A DNA stretch of 14,550 nucleotides, taken from positions 1-14,550 of the forward strand of contig JAMFRX010000099.1 in NCBI GenBank assembly GCA_026224995.1. The letters are read 5' to 3'. A program made the translations under genes and the position numbers. Below the pieces are notes generated by a model that did no database searches, had not been told where the DNA came from, and was given only the letters and a program-made list of their open reading frames with translations. Below are positions 1 through 9,600 of this stretch, piece after piece; position 1 is the stretch's first letter; the number at the start of each line of letters is the position of its first letter. Source of the stretch: Puia dinghuensis (GTDB taxonomy: Bacteria > Bacteroidota > Bacteroidia > Chitinophagales > Chitinophagaceae).

Positions 1-392
1 AGCGCGCCCCTCGGCCGGGTGCCCGTGAGCACCAGGTCGGTCCCCTGCGTCCGTATGAGGATGCGGTCGTTATGGGTATCTGCCAGCAGGGCCGCATCTT
101 TGCTGTTTTTCCGGACATAGCTGCCGTTGCCGATATAGATATGCTTTCCAGCCGCTGCTTTGACGCTTCCCTCTTTGACGATGGGCAGCAGGCAGCCGCT
201 GATCCCTAGAAAATAGTGCTGGAATTCCAGGGCCGCCTTGGCTTCGGCGGCAATGGCCGCATCCGGGATAACGATGGTATATGCGCTCGCACCGTTCTCA
301 ACGAGTCGGAGGTTTGGCGTAGGCTTCCCCACCCCGGCGGCCGCGATCAAAACGATCGGGCAGGCCGCCAGGAACAAGATGATTCTTTTCAT
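1..392 (-). CDS. Secreted glycoside-hydrolase-like protein, DUF4838/GH20b-type N-terminal domain (partial, C-terminus outside window)
   Basis: Not closed by a stop: reading from ATG at 392 toward position 1 gives 130 open codons, so only the N-terminus is here. It begins MKRIILFLAACPIVLIAAAG, a signal peptide; LAAC at residues 8-11 could be a lipobox, but the hydrophobic stretch continues past it, so type I cleavage after the Ala run is equally possible. Residues about 28-130 follow the pattern of the small alpha/beta domain preceding the catalytic barrel in DUF4838, GH20 and GH67 proteins: an A-x-A-A-x-x-F-Q-x-Y-F helix, I-S-G-C-L-L-P-I, then IYIGNGSYVRK and a strand-turn ending LVLTGTRPRGA, where the family has its G-x-x-x-R-G motif. 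The catalytic part is not visible, so GH20, GH67, GH89 or GH115 relatives cannot be excluded; DUF4838 is preferred from the motif spacing and SusCD context. The start lies 22 bases after the upstream gene, as last visible member of the susC operon. Confidence 0.6.
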   Translation of the reverse strand, partial: MKRIILFLAACPIVLIAAAGVGKPTPNLRLVENGASAYTIVIPDAAIAAEAKAALEFQHYFLGISGCLLPIVKEGSVKAAAGKHIYIGNGSYVRKNSKDAALLADTHNDRILIRTQGTDLVLTGTRPRGA

Positions 393-414
393 GTAAAAAA
401 ATGCTGTTGTTTAA

Positions 415-2277
415 TTAATGCTTTTTTGTATCCCTGCCTTCCCAGCCGCTACTCCCCTTGCCCACGAAGAGCTCGGTAACGGTGCGGGACACCCTGTCGT
501 CCACTTCTTCCACCAGCTCTACCCGCAGGGGGTTGGTCAGCAGCTTTTGCCAGCGCAGCACAGGGGCCCAGGGTCGGGTCTTGTCCGTTTCATAAACCAG
601 GTAAGCCCATTTCTCGGAGAAGAAATTCCCCTTGAGCACCGGGATCATCTGCTGCATATTGGAAGCCAGGAAGGATAGTGACAATGCCCGCGCCCAGTAG
701 ATCCAGGGGCCGCCGGTGATATAGAAATAAGGGTTCAGCAGCCGCGGCTCGTTTTCCAGCCCGGCATTGGCATAGCTCAGCTGGATACCCGCGAAGCCGA
801 TACCCTTTTCTTCGTTATAGAAGCTGATCCAAGGCACATCCGCTTCTATTTTTATATCCATGAGATCGGGCATCTTCGCCACGTCGTAGGTGATGACGCT
901 GTCGCGGATCGCATCGTACCAGGCTGCCTTGGTGATCAGCTCCCGCTTGAAGACGATCTCGGCATTGCGCAGTGCGATGGCCTGGACGGTCTCGTTGATC
1001 CGCAGCGAGGTGCTGCTGACAAAATAGGGCTGTCCCGGGTAGAATTCATAGCGCACCGAAGCATCCACCTGCGGGATATCGCGCAGGGAGCCCCATACTT
1101 CGGTTTGGGCGAGTACGGGGCCGCTCAGCGAGCTGCTATGCTGCGGCGGATCCCAATCGGAGGTGTGCGTCCAGGGCTTCGGAGGAGTATAGATCTCCGG
1201 GTTCCAGTGGATCGCGCCGTTGGTCTCCTTGTGGTGGAAGAGCGGATAATCCGGTTTTGTCTTTAGCGTCAGCTGGTCGAGGTGGCCCGACTTGGGATGC
1301 AGCACCGCCGACAGCTGGCTATTGTCTATCTGCAGGCCCGGCGCTTCGCCCTGTACCCGCAGGTCCGTTTGATAGACCTTGGCCATGGCATGTTCGTTTT
1401 TGTAATAGACGAGGAATACCCGGCTCGAACGTGCCGGCACATCCGCCAAAAAGGCGACCCGCGCCGTGACAGTGGGCAGCCAGATCGGCACCTGGTGGGT
1501 CGGCTTACCATTGGAGTCGGGGGCCAGGTTGTCTTCGGTCAGGTATTGCCGGATATCGTAGACCTGCGAGGGCAGCTCCGTGAGCTCGTGGCTGGCGGGG
1601 TCGAAAGCCGCGACGCGGACTTCCCGCTTCAGGTCGGTGACCTCGTCGGGATAAAACGGCAGGAGCACCTGCACGGGCTCGGCCTTTCGATCGATACCCG
1701 CCGTTTCGCTCAGCACCACTGCCTTATAGCGCTTCCAGGCGCTGTCGAACACAGGCGTACCAGCGGGTGCGGTTACGGTCCTCACTGCCGTCAGTAGCAT
1801 GTCTTCATTCGACCGGTCCGTATGTTTCTTCATCCGCACGGTGATCTTCACATCATAGCGGTAACCGGGCCGCCAATAGACCCAACCTACCAGCAATGGA
1901 TGTGAATAAAGTGTATTGTCCTGCGAAAGACCCGCCCCGCTTGGCGGCCGGTGCGTAAGCGAGGGTCTGTTCCTATCGTCCAGCTCCCCTTCGCGGTAGA
2001 GGTCCGTGGCGCGCAGGGTCTTCCCGTTCACCTCCATCTCCACCTCGACCATGGAGGGGCTGGGCAGCCGCAGATCTGTGCGGATATGATAGAAGGGGAT
2101 CGCCGGGCTGGGATAGTCCAGGACAATGGCGCCCGTCTGGAGCTCACCGGCAACGGGGGCAAGGCGGGAAGCCCTGACACCCGCGACCGGATCGATGCCC
2201 CCGGCCATGGCCAGCCCGCACCTGAGATAGATACAGAGAAAAAAAACGCGCCGCCATGGGTGTAGTCGGTATAGCAT
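415..2277 (-). CDS. Large secreted protein of unknown family with probable galactose-mutarotase-like (supersandwich) region, 620 aa
   Basis: I do not recognise a named family. Residues 1-26 are a signal peptide (basic WRR, hydrophobic VFFLCIYL, cleavage near AMA-G), so the product is exported. The rest is strand-rich without membrane segments. Residues about 55-310 look like successive beta-sandwich modules. From about 315 the pattern (LQIDNSQLSAVLHPKSGHLDQL, here cited only as N-x-x-L-x-x-x-x-x-P-K-S-G-x-L) resembles the C-terminal supersandwich of GH38 mannosidases and other galactose-mutarotase-like folds, a shape found in sugar-binding and sugar-cleaving proteins. The region is rich in Trp and Tyr (WNPEIY, PWTHTSDWDPP, GPWIYWAR), which suits glycan contact, but no catalytic motif can be named. 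It starts 10 bases after the 895-aa gene ends and is co-transcribed with susCD. Likely role, by context only: binding or processing of the imported polymer. A plus-strand reading of this region is only a shadow. Confidence 0.85.
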   Translation of the reverse strand: MLYRLHPWRRVFFLCIYLRCGLAMAGGIDPVAGVRASRLAPVAGELQTGAIVLDYPSPAIPFYHIRTDLRLPSPSMVEVEMEVNGKTLRATDLYREGELDDRNRPSLTHRPPSGAGLSQDNTLYSHPLLVGWVYWRPGYRYDVKITVRMKKHTDRSNEDMLLTAVRTVTAPAGTPVFDSAWKRYKAVVLSETAGIDRKAEPVQVLLPFYPDEVTDLKREVRVAAFDPASHELTELPSQVYDIRQYLTEDNLAPDSNGKPTHQVPIWLPTVTARVAFLADVPARSSRVFLVYYKNEHAMAKVYQTDLRVQGEAPGLQIDNSQLSAVLHPKSGHLDQLTLKTKPDYPLFHHKETNGAIHWNPEIYTPPKPWTHTSDWDPPQHSSSLSGPVLAQTEVWGSLRDIPQVDASVRYEFYPGQPYFVSSTSLRINETVQAIALRNAEIVFKRELITKAAWYDAIRDSVITYDVAKMPDLMDIKIEADVPWISFYNEEKGIGFAGIQLSYANAGLENEPRLLNPYFYITGGPWIYWARALSLSFLASNMQQMIPVLKGNFFSEKWAYLVYETDKTRPWAPVLRWQKLLTNPLRVELVEEVDDRVSRTVTELFVGKGSSGWEGRDTKKH

Positions 2278-2287
2278 GATCGTTGTT

Positions 2288-4975
2288 TTACTTATTTTCC
2301 GTGATCAAATTCCGGCTTCGCAAGGCCTTTAGCGACTCCTGCCAGGAGCCGCCGGCGCCCCAGATATAATACGAGAAATACATGGTGCTCTTCTGGAAAA
2401 TGGGCGTCCAGGGCTGGAACTCGGTATAATAGTAATGCGCCTCCGTATTGCGCGGATGGTTCATCCACATATGCAGGAACAGCGGTTGATCCGCGGGGTA
2501 TGCGCCGACGAAGCTGATGTCCTCTTTGGTATCGTAGCCCGCATTCCAGCCTTCTTTAAGGTGAAACAGATGCCCATAATACATCTCCGGCCGCATGCGG
2601 AACTCCTGCAATCCCTCTTTGTCGGGTATGATGAAGACGTCTTCGGGCCCGTGTTCCTTGCCAAGCTCCAGGATAGGCTGCGGCCCGATGACCTTGGCCT
2701 CGGGGTTGATAAAGGTAAGCGCCCAGCGGATCTCCAGCAGCGGCGAGTTGCCGAAGAGCGTAAAGGTCTTCTCCAGGCGGTTGCCGAAATAGTCCGCCGT
2801 CATTTTTACCTGTACATATTCCCCTTCCTTTTGTACGAGCTGCACATCGTATATCTTGTTCTCCTCCATGCTGCCTTGTCCCAGAAAGTCCTCGAAACCG
2901 CCAAAGGGATAGTAGCCGCGTTTGCGAAAGACACGTTTGTCGTCCGACGCCTTCTCCGGCCAGAGCTTGAAGAAAATATCATCCTTCCGGCTTTTGACGG
3001 TGTAGTCGATGACCCTGGCGCCCGTGGCCAGCAGGGTGACTTCTACGCTGTCGTTCTCCAGGCGATATTCTTTTATCCCGTCGCTGTTGAGGTCCAGCGC
3101 ATAGGCAAAGCATTTGCCTTCCGGTTTGCGGACCCCGAGCTGACTGGAATACGAAACCCCCAGAGCGCTCACCTTGACGAGATAATCGCCGGGTGGCGCC
3201 TGGAGGTCGAAGAGCAGGCCCTGGTGCTGACCCGTTGCCGCGCTACACTGCTGAGTAGCGGTATACACGGATTCAGCAGGCTTGTCCTTCCGAAGGACTT
3301 CCACCTTTACGGGGAAGGAAGCGTTAGTAGTAAAATTGTGGATCGTCACGGGGTAGGAGACCTTTGGCGCAAGGCCATAGAGCAGCCGGTGGACCGAGAT
3401 CGCCGGGGGCAGGTCCAGCAGCGTCACAGTCCCCTTGCGGTGGCCGCCCCATTCCGCATAAACGGCGATGGGATTGGTGCTGTTCATCGACTCCGCGGAG
3501 GGGAGCAGGGCGATGCGGATGAGCTTGCTCTCGCCCGGCGCCAGGCTCAGGGCGCTGTCCCGCGGCGCGGCCGTCCGCAAACCCGGGGGAAGCCGCAGAC
3601 CCAGGTTGCCCTTAAGCGGCTGCGTCAGCATGTTCCGGACATTTACTTCGAGCGTATATCCGTTTACGGTAGCATTTACATCCACCCGGTCCCCGTAGTA
3701 GCTTTCGAGGTAGACCCGGTCGAGGAGCAGCAGCTCCAGGGTATGCCGGAATGTGGCAGGGCCCATCATCTTCCCCTGGTCGAGCACGGCGACGGCCTTG
3801 CGGTGCATGATGGCTTCCCAGAGGCGGTCCCTGGTAAAGGGCTGGTCTTTGGGCGTGAAGAGCACCATGCTATTGAGCAGGCCATCGGGCATGCCGCCCG
3901 TGGTCGTTACGAAGGCCATATCGTCGTTATCCGCCTGCTCCTTATTGCCCTCCCCTAAAAGATAGCCGTCGTAGGTATGCACGTCGTAATCCGGATCGGG
4001 GTCATAGGGCGGCCGGAAGGAATAGCCTTTCTTCTTATGGGCGAAGTCGATCCAGGCCTGCTTGGTCTGCATATCCTGTACCTGCAGCCCATCGTAATCG
4101 GCACATCCGAAGATGGGGGCGAAGCCTACGTCGGTGACTACGGGCAGTCCGACCTTAGCGGTCCATTGCCTGAGCTCCTCTTTTTCGAGGAATTCCATAT
4201 AGCCGTTGAATACAAACCAGCTGTTGCCCTCGTTCATGCCCCTGCCGATGACGTCCAGCGGGTGGCCTTGCATACAGGTGACGCTCTTGAGGAGCGTCTC
4301 GGTGCCGAACCAGCCTTTGTGGAGGTCGTACTTGCCGAGGAGGGCCTTGGTGGAATCGATGAGGGCCAGGATCGATTGCAGGGCCGTGGTGTCGCTGGAA
4401 AGCAGGACGAATACCTTGTGGCCGTTCTTATCCAGCCAATAGGCGTAGGTCTTTTGGAAGCCGGGCGACTGGTACTGATGGCTCTTTAACGCGTCTCCCG
4501 CGGTCTTCACGTCCAGGATTCCCGGCGCGATGCGTTTACCCGTTTCAGATCCGGGGTCGGCCGTTATCAGCAGGTTGCCGGCGACGCCGGCTTTTCCGAT
4601 GGCTTCGAGGGTAGGATGGTTCAGGACCGTATAGCCGGCAGAAAGCAGCCCGTCGATAAACCCTTCCTGCAGCAGCAGGCCGGGCAGTCCCATATCGTCC
4701 GCGACATCGATCTTCGCCTGCGCCAGCGTACTGGCGGCATCAGGCATGCTGATCTTATAGAGGTTGCCGTAGCGGTACGAGGTCTTGTAGTCGTCGTGCC
4801 AGTAGTTGGTATAGCCGTTGAACTGGGTCTCCGTTCGCAGGGGCTGCGCCGGCTGCCAGGCATCCGGCTTATACGAATAGCTCTCCTGGGCCCGGGCCTT
4901 CGTCAGCAGGCTGACGGACCAGGTGAAAAGCAGGACGAAGGTGAACGACTGCTTCCGAATAGCGAATGTTTTCAT
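2288..4975 (-). CDS. Large secreted multidomain protein of unknown family, Ig-like plus supersandwich C-terminus, 895 aa
   Basis: No family recognised. Residues 1-29 are a signal peptide (FTFVLLFTWSVSLL, cleavage after ARA before QES). Residues about 30-430 form an alpha/beta region with conserved-looking stretches: NGYTNYWHDDYKT near 53-65, a Gly-rich GRGMNEGNSWFVFNGYMEF near 244-262, an acidic PYDPDPDYDVHTYDGY near 323-338, and GGMPDGLLNSMVLFTP near 360-375. About 435-520 and 525-615 read as two Ig-like sandwiches; the first has the L-x-L-P-P-G-L...L-A-P-G-E-S pattern of NEW3/CARDB-like modules. A D-L-N-S-D-G-I-K-E calcium-type loop near 628-636 opens a final domain (about 620-890) that looks like a galactose-mutarotase-like supersandwich (YYPFGGFEDFLGQ, RLEKTFTLFGNSPLLEIRW). 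Such an architecture suggests a cell-envelope carbohydrate-binding or carbohydrate-active protein. It lies 25 bases after susD and 10 before the next gene. Function is inferred from fold and context only. Confidence 0.85.
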   Translation of the reverse strand: MKTFAIRKQSFTFVLLFTWSVSLLTKARAQESYSYKPDAWQPAQPLRTETQFNGYTNYWHDDYKTSYRYGNLYKISMPDAASTLAQAKIDVADDMGLPGLLLQEGFIDGLLSAGYTVLNHPTLEAIGKAGVAGNLLITADPGSETGKRIAPGILDVKTAGDALKSHQYQSPGFQKTYAYWLDKNGHKVFVLLSSDTTALQSILALIDSTKALLGKYDLHKGWFGTETLLKSVTCMQGHPLDVIGRGMNEGNSWFVFNGYMEFLEKEELRQWTAKVGLPVVTDVGFAPIFGCADYDGLQVQDMQTKQAWIDFAHKKKGYSFRPPYDPDPDYDVHTYDGYLLGEGNKEQADNDDMAFVTTTGGMPDGLLNSMVLFTPKDQPFTRDRLWEAIMHRKAVAVLDQGKMMGPATFRHTLELLLLDRVYLESYYGDRVDVNATVNGYTLEVNVRNMLTQPLKGNLGLRLPPGLRTAAPRDSALSLAPGESKLIRIALLPSAESMNSTNPIAVYAEWGGHRKGTVTLLDLPPAISVHRLLYGLAPKVSYPVTIHNFTTNASFPVKVEVLRKDKPAESVYTATQQCSAATGQHQGLLFDLQAPPGDYLVKVSALGVSYSSQLGVRKPEGKCFAYALDLNSDGIKEYRLENDSVEVTLLATGARVIDYTVKSRKDDIFFKLWPEKASDDKRVFRKRGYYPFGGFEDFLGQGSMEENKIYDVQLVQKEGEYVQVKMTADYFGNRLEKTFTLFGNSPLLEIRWALTFINPEAKVIGPQPILELGKEHGPEDVFIIPDKEGLQEFRMRPEMYYGHLFHLKEGWNAGYDTKEDISFVGAYPADQPLFLHMWMNHPRNTEAHYYYTEFQPWTPIFQKSTMYFSYYIWGAGGSWQESLKALRSRNLITENK

Positions 4976-5000
4976 ATAGAATTGCGTTATTTAAGCGATG

Positions 5001-6596
5001 TTAATTTTTGTCCCACCAAAGCGGTGTAGCGGCATTATCGGGGCCGCCAAGCATTTGTATAGCCGCTGTGACGGCGGCGCCATTGGTCTGTACTTCCGTG
5101 CTGATAAAGGGGATACGGCGGATACGGCCTCCGGCGGGAATGTCCGGGTTGTCGTTGTGCACCACGGGATAGATCTCCGGGTAGCCCGATCGGCGGACCT
5201 CCGCCCATCCTTCCATGCCGTCAGGAAACAAGGCCAGCCATTTCTGCTGGGCCACCTGCTTGCGTTGCATCGTCAGGTCGCTGCTCCACTGCACGGGATA
5301 GTTGTTCACGGGCGGCGAACTCTGTCCGTCCTGGGGCGCTATCGGCGTGGAGGGGTTGGAGATATAGGTCTGGACCACCGTCGGGTCGGTGATGCCCCAC
5401 TGCTCCATAGACATTTGGATGCCCGTCTCATACAGGTGCTGGGCATTGTCGCCCATGTTCCAGCCGTTGAGCGCCCCTTCGGCCCTGAGAAAATAGGCCT
5501 CGGCCGCCATGATCGTTTCCTGCGGGGTGGCATAGTTGCCCACCCAGGCTGTGACGTCGCTGCCGGTGACCCAGCGGGTGCCCATTTGGGAATTATACGC
5601 TTTCGAATTGATGGCGATGCTCTTTTCTGCCTGCTCGAGTCCGTTGCGCACCCCTTCGAAGGTATGCGTGCTGGTGGTGGGCTGGAAATAGATAGGCATG
5701 CGGGGATCGTTATACCCTTTGAGTATGGATTCCATTGTGGCGCTCATCCGGATCTCATTGTAGCCGCCCATGGTAGCCAGCCCACTGTATTCGGTGGTGA
5801 TAGCGGCTGTCTTTGGCATGTAGGCGTCGTCGTCATTGGCCATCATCACGCCTCCCGCTACGGCCGCCTCCGCCTGCTGCTGTGCCAGGACAGGGTCGAC
5901 CTTCGACACCCGCAAGGCCAGCCGGAGCCGCAGCGTATTGGCAAATTTGATCCAATAGTTGACGCTTCCCGTTTTGTTCCTGTATAGCAGGTCGAAGGTA
6001 CTAAAGGGCTTCTCGCCCGTGTGGTTCTTTAGCGCGGTCACTGCCGCGTCCAGGCGCTTGAAGAAATCGTAGTACACAGAATCCTGCGGGTTGAAAGGAA
6101 CGGTGGAATTCCCGGAGCCGGCCTGGAAATAGGGTATGGGCCCAGTATAATCGGTGACGCGGTGGAAGGTCCATACCCACCAGATATTGGCCAGCGCATT
6201 CTCCGCCGAGGCCGGATCGGTATTCTCGATGATCGTCCGGAGCTGGGGCACCGCCTGGACATACACGTTGTTCCAGTAGCTGGGCAGCCAGTCTTGCCGG
6301 ATGACATAACGGTCTGTAGGGAAGGAAAGCGCCGCCTGCTCGAAGAACTGGGCATAGACCATCCCATAGGTGCCTACCGCCGTCTCGAAAATGCTATAGC
6401 TGTAGGAAGCCGACATCAGCGCATCGGAAAACATATAGGGATAGTCGGTGGCGCTTATATTGCTCAGCTTGGTTGGGTCCGTATTGACAGTAGGGAATTT
6501 CTTTGTGCACCGGGCGAGGCCTAGCAACAGTAACGGGATCAAAAAGAATAGCGCCTTGCTTCTCCCGTACCCAAATGGTTTGTTTTGCATATGCAT
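5001..6596 (-). CDS. SusD/RagB-family outer-membrane glycan-binding lipoprotein
   Basis: SusD-type proteins are surface lipoproteins that cap the SusC transporter and bind its substrate. This one has 531 residues, normal for the family. The N-terminus is basic, then FFLIPLLLLGLARC, with Cys30 as the expected lipidated residue; Arg at -1 is unusual for a lipobox. Just after it comes FPTVNTDPTKLSNIS, the N-T-D/N-P signature of the SusD-like_2 type subfamily, followed by helix-rich TPR-like sequence (YWNNVYVQAVPQLRTIIEN, ALANIWWVWTFHRVTDYTGPIPY), the usual NYWIKFANTLRLRLALRVS helix, and late AEAYFLRAEGAL and QKWLALFPDGMEGWAEVRRSGYP motifs. It ends TPLWWDKN, as many homologues do. ATG at 6596 was chosen; a second ATG two codons on (6590) is possible. 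It lies 13 bases downstream of the susC stop, so the two are translated from one mRNA. The substrate is not deducible. Confidence 0.95.
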   Translation of the reverse strand: MHMQNKPFGYGRSKALFFLIPLLLLGLARCTKKFPTVNTDPTKLSNISATDYPYMFSDALMSASYSYSIFETAVGTYGMVYAQFFEQAALSFPTDRYVIRQDWLPSYWNNVYVQAVPQLRTIIENTDPASAENALANIWWVWTFHRVTDYTGPIPYFQAGSGNSTVPFNPQDSVYYDFFKRLDAAVTALKNHTGEKPFSTFDLLYRNKTGSVNYWIKFANTLRLRLALRVSKVDPVLAQQQAEAAVAGGVMMANDDDAYMPKTAAITTEYSGLATMGGYNEIRMSATMESILKGYNDPRMPIYFQPTTSTHTFEGVRNGLEQAEKSIAINSKAYNSQMGTRWVTGSDVTAWVGNYATPQETIMAAEAYFLRAEGALNGWNMGDNAQHLYETGIQMSMEQWGITDPTVVQTYISNPSTPIAPQDGQSSPPVNNYPVQWSSDLTMQRKQVAQQKWLALFPDGMEGWAEVRRSGYPEIYPVVHNDNPDIPAGGRIRRIPFISTEVQTNGAAVTAAIQMLGGPDNAATPLWWDKN

Positions 6597-6609
6597 CGAT
6601 TTAGAGAAG

Positions 6610-9600
6610 TTAAAAAGTTAGTTTGAGGTTAAGACCCAGGCTCCGGGTAGAGGGCAAGTTGTCGTACTCGACCCCCTGGTAATTGGATGTACCCATGGTC
6701 ACCTCCGGATCGAAGTCCAGCTTCCGCCTGCCTACGCCCGGGATATCCAGCTTGCTCTTTCCCATGTAGAGGAAGAAGAGGTTCCTGCCCACGAAGGACA
6801 GCTTGGCGGATTTTATTAAAGCCGGCAGCCGCTTGAACTCGTAGCCCAGCGTGGCTTCGCGGACCCGTACGTTCGTGGCGTCATAGGAGAAGAACTCGGC
6901 CCAGGAATAGTTGCCCTGCGAGACCGTCGTCCAGAATTGCTCAGCATTGATGGGCGTCGCGTTCTTGGCGCCATTGGCCTGCACGCCAGGCAGCAGCCAG
7001 TTCCCACCCCTGTTGGCCGTCGTATAGCCGGCATTGCCATAGAAGGCCAGCTGTGCGGCTGTCCCCGAGGTGACGATACCGCCAAACCGCCCGTCCACCA
7101 GCACGCTCATCGACCAGTTGCGGTAATGGAAGCTGTTAGTCAACCCAAGCGTGAAGTTGGGGTTGAAGTTGCCGACTTTGCCGATGGCTGCGCTGGATAA
7201 GGGCTTGCCGTTGGCGTCCTCCACAAATTGTCCGTTGAGCCGTTGCCATTTATAGCCATAGAGGTCGCCGTAGGACCCGCCCACCGTAACCACCGGCGTG
7301 GCCGTGCGTACCGTGCTCGACCCCAGGTAGATCAGCGTCACACCGGGATAGAGGTCGACCACTTTATTCTTGTTCAGGGCATAGTTGACGCCCAGGTCCC
7401 ACTCGAAATCCCTCGTCTTCACGGGCTTCGCCGAGAACATCAGCTCGATGCCCGAGTTTCGAATGCTTCCGGCATTGATATATTGGGCGGTATATCCCGA
7501 AGAAGGCGGGCTGCTCACCTGCAGCAGCTGGTTCTTTGAGTTGGTATGGTAGTAAGTGAGGTCGAAGCCCAGCCGGTCCTTCCAAAACCGCCATTCCGTT
7601 CCCAGCTCCACCGACTGTGTCAGCTCGGGTTTCAGGTCGCCGATGGATTTCGTCGGGTTGCTGCCGATATAGCCGCCAAAGGAACCCGCGGCATAGGAAT
7701 AGGTCTGGCTCAGCAGGTAGGGATCGGCGTCATTACCGACCTTCGCATAGGACCCCCGCAGCTTACCCAGGCTCACCCACTCGGGCAGCCGCAGCATGTC
7801 GGAGAGTACGGCCGTCAGCCCCACCGAAGGATAGAAATAATTGTAGGGTTCCGGGAGGGTGGAGGACCAGTCGTTCCTCGCCGTGAGATCGAGATAGAGA
7901 TAGTCCCTGAAGGAGACCGTCGCCGTGCCGTAGAGTGATTCCAGCTCCCGCCGGATCTGCGCGGTCGTCGCCACTAAGTTAGTGCCGAAGCTGAGGTCGA
8001 AGTAGTTGGGGACGCCCAGCCCGTTAGCGGAATTCACCCGGTGTCTGGCCTGGCGGCTCAGCACGGACCCGCCCAGGTTATAGGTCACCTTCCAGTCGGA
8101 GCCGATCTTGTTGACCCCGTTGAGGAGGAAGTCCGCATTGCGTTCGGCCACGAAGTCGGTCTCTTCGGAGTAGAAGCCACCGCTAATGGGCGCAAAGACC
8201 AGGGTATTGTTCGCAAAGCTCTGGGTGATGAAATCGTTGTAGCTGTCGGAGCTGTAACGAAACTGCAGGTTCAGCCAGTCGGTGAACTTGTATTTGGCGC
8301 TCACCAGTCCGATGAGGCGGCTCCGGTCCTCGTTGTGATGGGTGCGGTAGAGCGTCCAGTAGGGGTCCATGTCCGTGGCCTCGCCGGAGGCCCAGTAAAG
8401 AGGCGTCTCGATGCCCGTAGTGCTCACTGTCTTGTAATTCTTTACATCGCTAAGCCTCACTGTGCGCGGCATACGGTGGAGGTTGGCTATAAGCGCCCCC
8501 TGGCCGCCGACGGCCGGCTTGTTATAGATATCCTGGATGATATAGGTGAGCTTCGCGTCCACCGACAGCCGGTCGCTGATGTTCACCGTTTCGCGGAGGT
8601 TGAAGTTATGCCGCAGCAGGTAGTTCGTGGGGATGATGCCATTATCATAAGTGTTGCTGTACGATAGAAAGGTCTGGGCCTTGTCGGAGCCGCCGCTCAC
8701 GGAAATAGCGTTGTTGAGATCGGCCCCGGTGCGGAAGAAATCTTTGATGTTATCGGGCTGGGCTTTTAGGGTGGTCTGCTTACCCGTCCAGTCGGTGACC
8801 TGCTGCCCGGCGATCTTCGCGCCGTAGCTGCTTGGGCTGAGCGCGGCGAAGGCGCCGCCGGAACCCTGGGAATATTGGTTCTGGAGTTTCGGCAGGATCA
8901 TGGGCCGGTCAAGAGTCGCGCCCGAATTGACGTTGACGACCATCTTGGAGTTCCGGCCGTGTTTGGTCGTGATGAGGATCACGCCGTTGGCGGCCCTGCT
9001 ACCGTATAAGGCGGCGCCCGCCGCGCCTTTGAGGATATTGATGGATTCGATATCGTCCGGGTTGATATTGGCGGCGCCATCGCTGCCGGACTGGCCGCCG
9101 AAATCGCTGGTGGGCTGGCCCAATAGGGTGGAATTATCGATAGCCACGCCATCGACGACGATCAGCGCATTGTTGACGCCCTCGATGCTCCGGTTGCCGC
9201 GCAGGATGATGCGGGTGGCGCCGCCCGGCCCATTCGCCGATGGGGCGATGGTGAGACCGGCCACCTTTCCCGATAGGGTATTGGTGAAGCTGGCATCCCT
9301 GGCCTCGTTGATCTGGTCGCCATTTAATTTTTGCGTAGAATAGGTCAGCGAGCGGGCGGCCCGGGTAATGCCCAGCGCCGTGACGACGACTTCGCCCATA
9401 TCCTTTTTCGCGCGCACCAGGGTGATCACAAGGTCGCGGTCCTCTGCCGACACTCTCCGCTCAAGGGTGACGAAACCTACGGAAGAAATGACGATCAAGG
9501 AACTACCTGCCGGCAGATCCAATGAGAAACTGCCGCTTTCGTCGGTGGAGGTACCTCCCTTCCTGCCTTTGATGAGAATGGAGGCGCCCTCCACAGGTTT

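Noticed and set aside
2435..3958. Long plus-strand reading frame of 507 codons inside the 895-residue gene
   Set aside because: It is the antisense shadow of a gene with a signal peptide and coherent domains; its own translation is basic, repetitive in Arg/Val/His and matches no family pattern.
3700..3960. Resemblance of F-T-R-D-R-L-W-E-A-I-x-x-R-K in the 895-residue protein to the end of PHP/CehA-type metallohydrolases
   Set aside because: The N-terminal His-x-His metal motifs needed for that family are not present, so the similarity was judged accidental.
4998..5987. Plus-strand reading frame of 329 codons opposite susD
   Set aside because: The opposite strand encodes an unmistakable SusD; this frame is GC-driven antisense openness.
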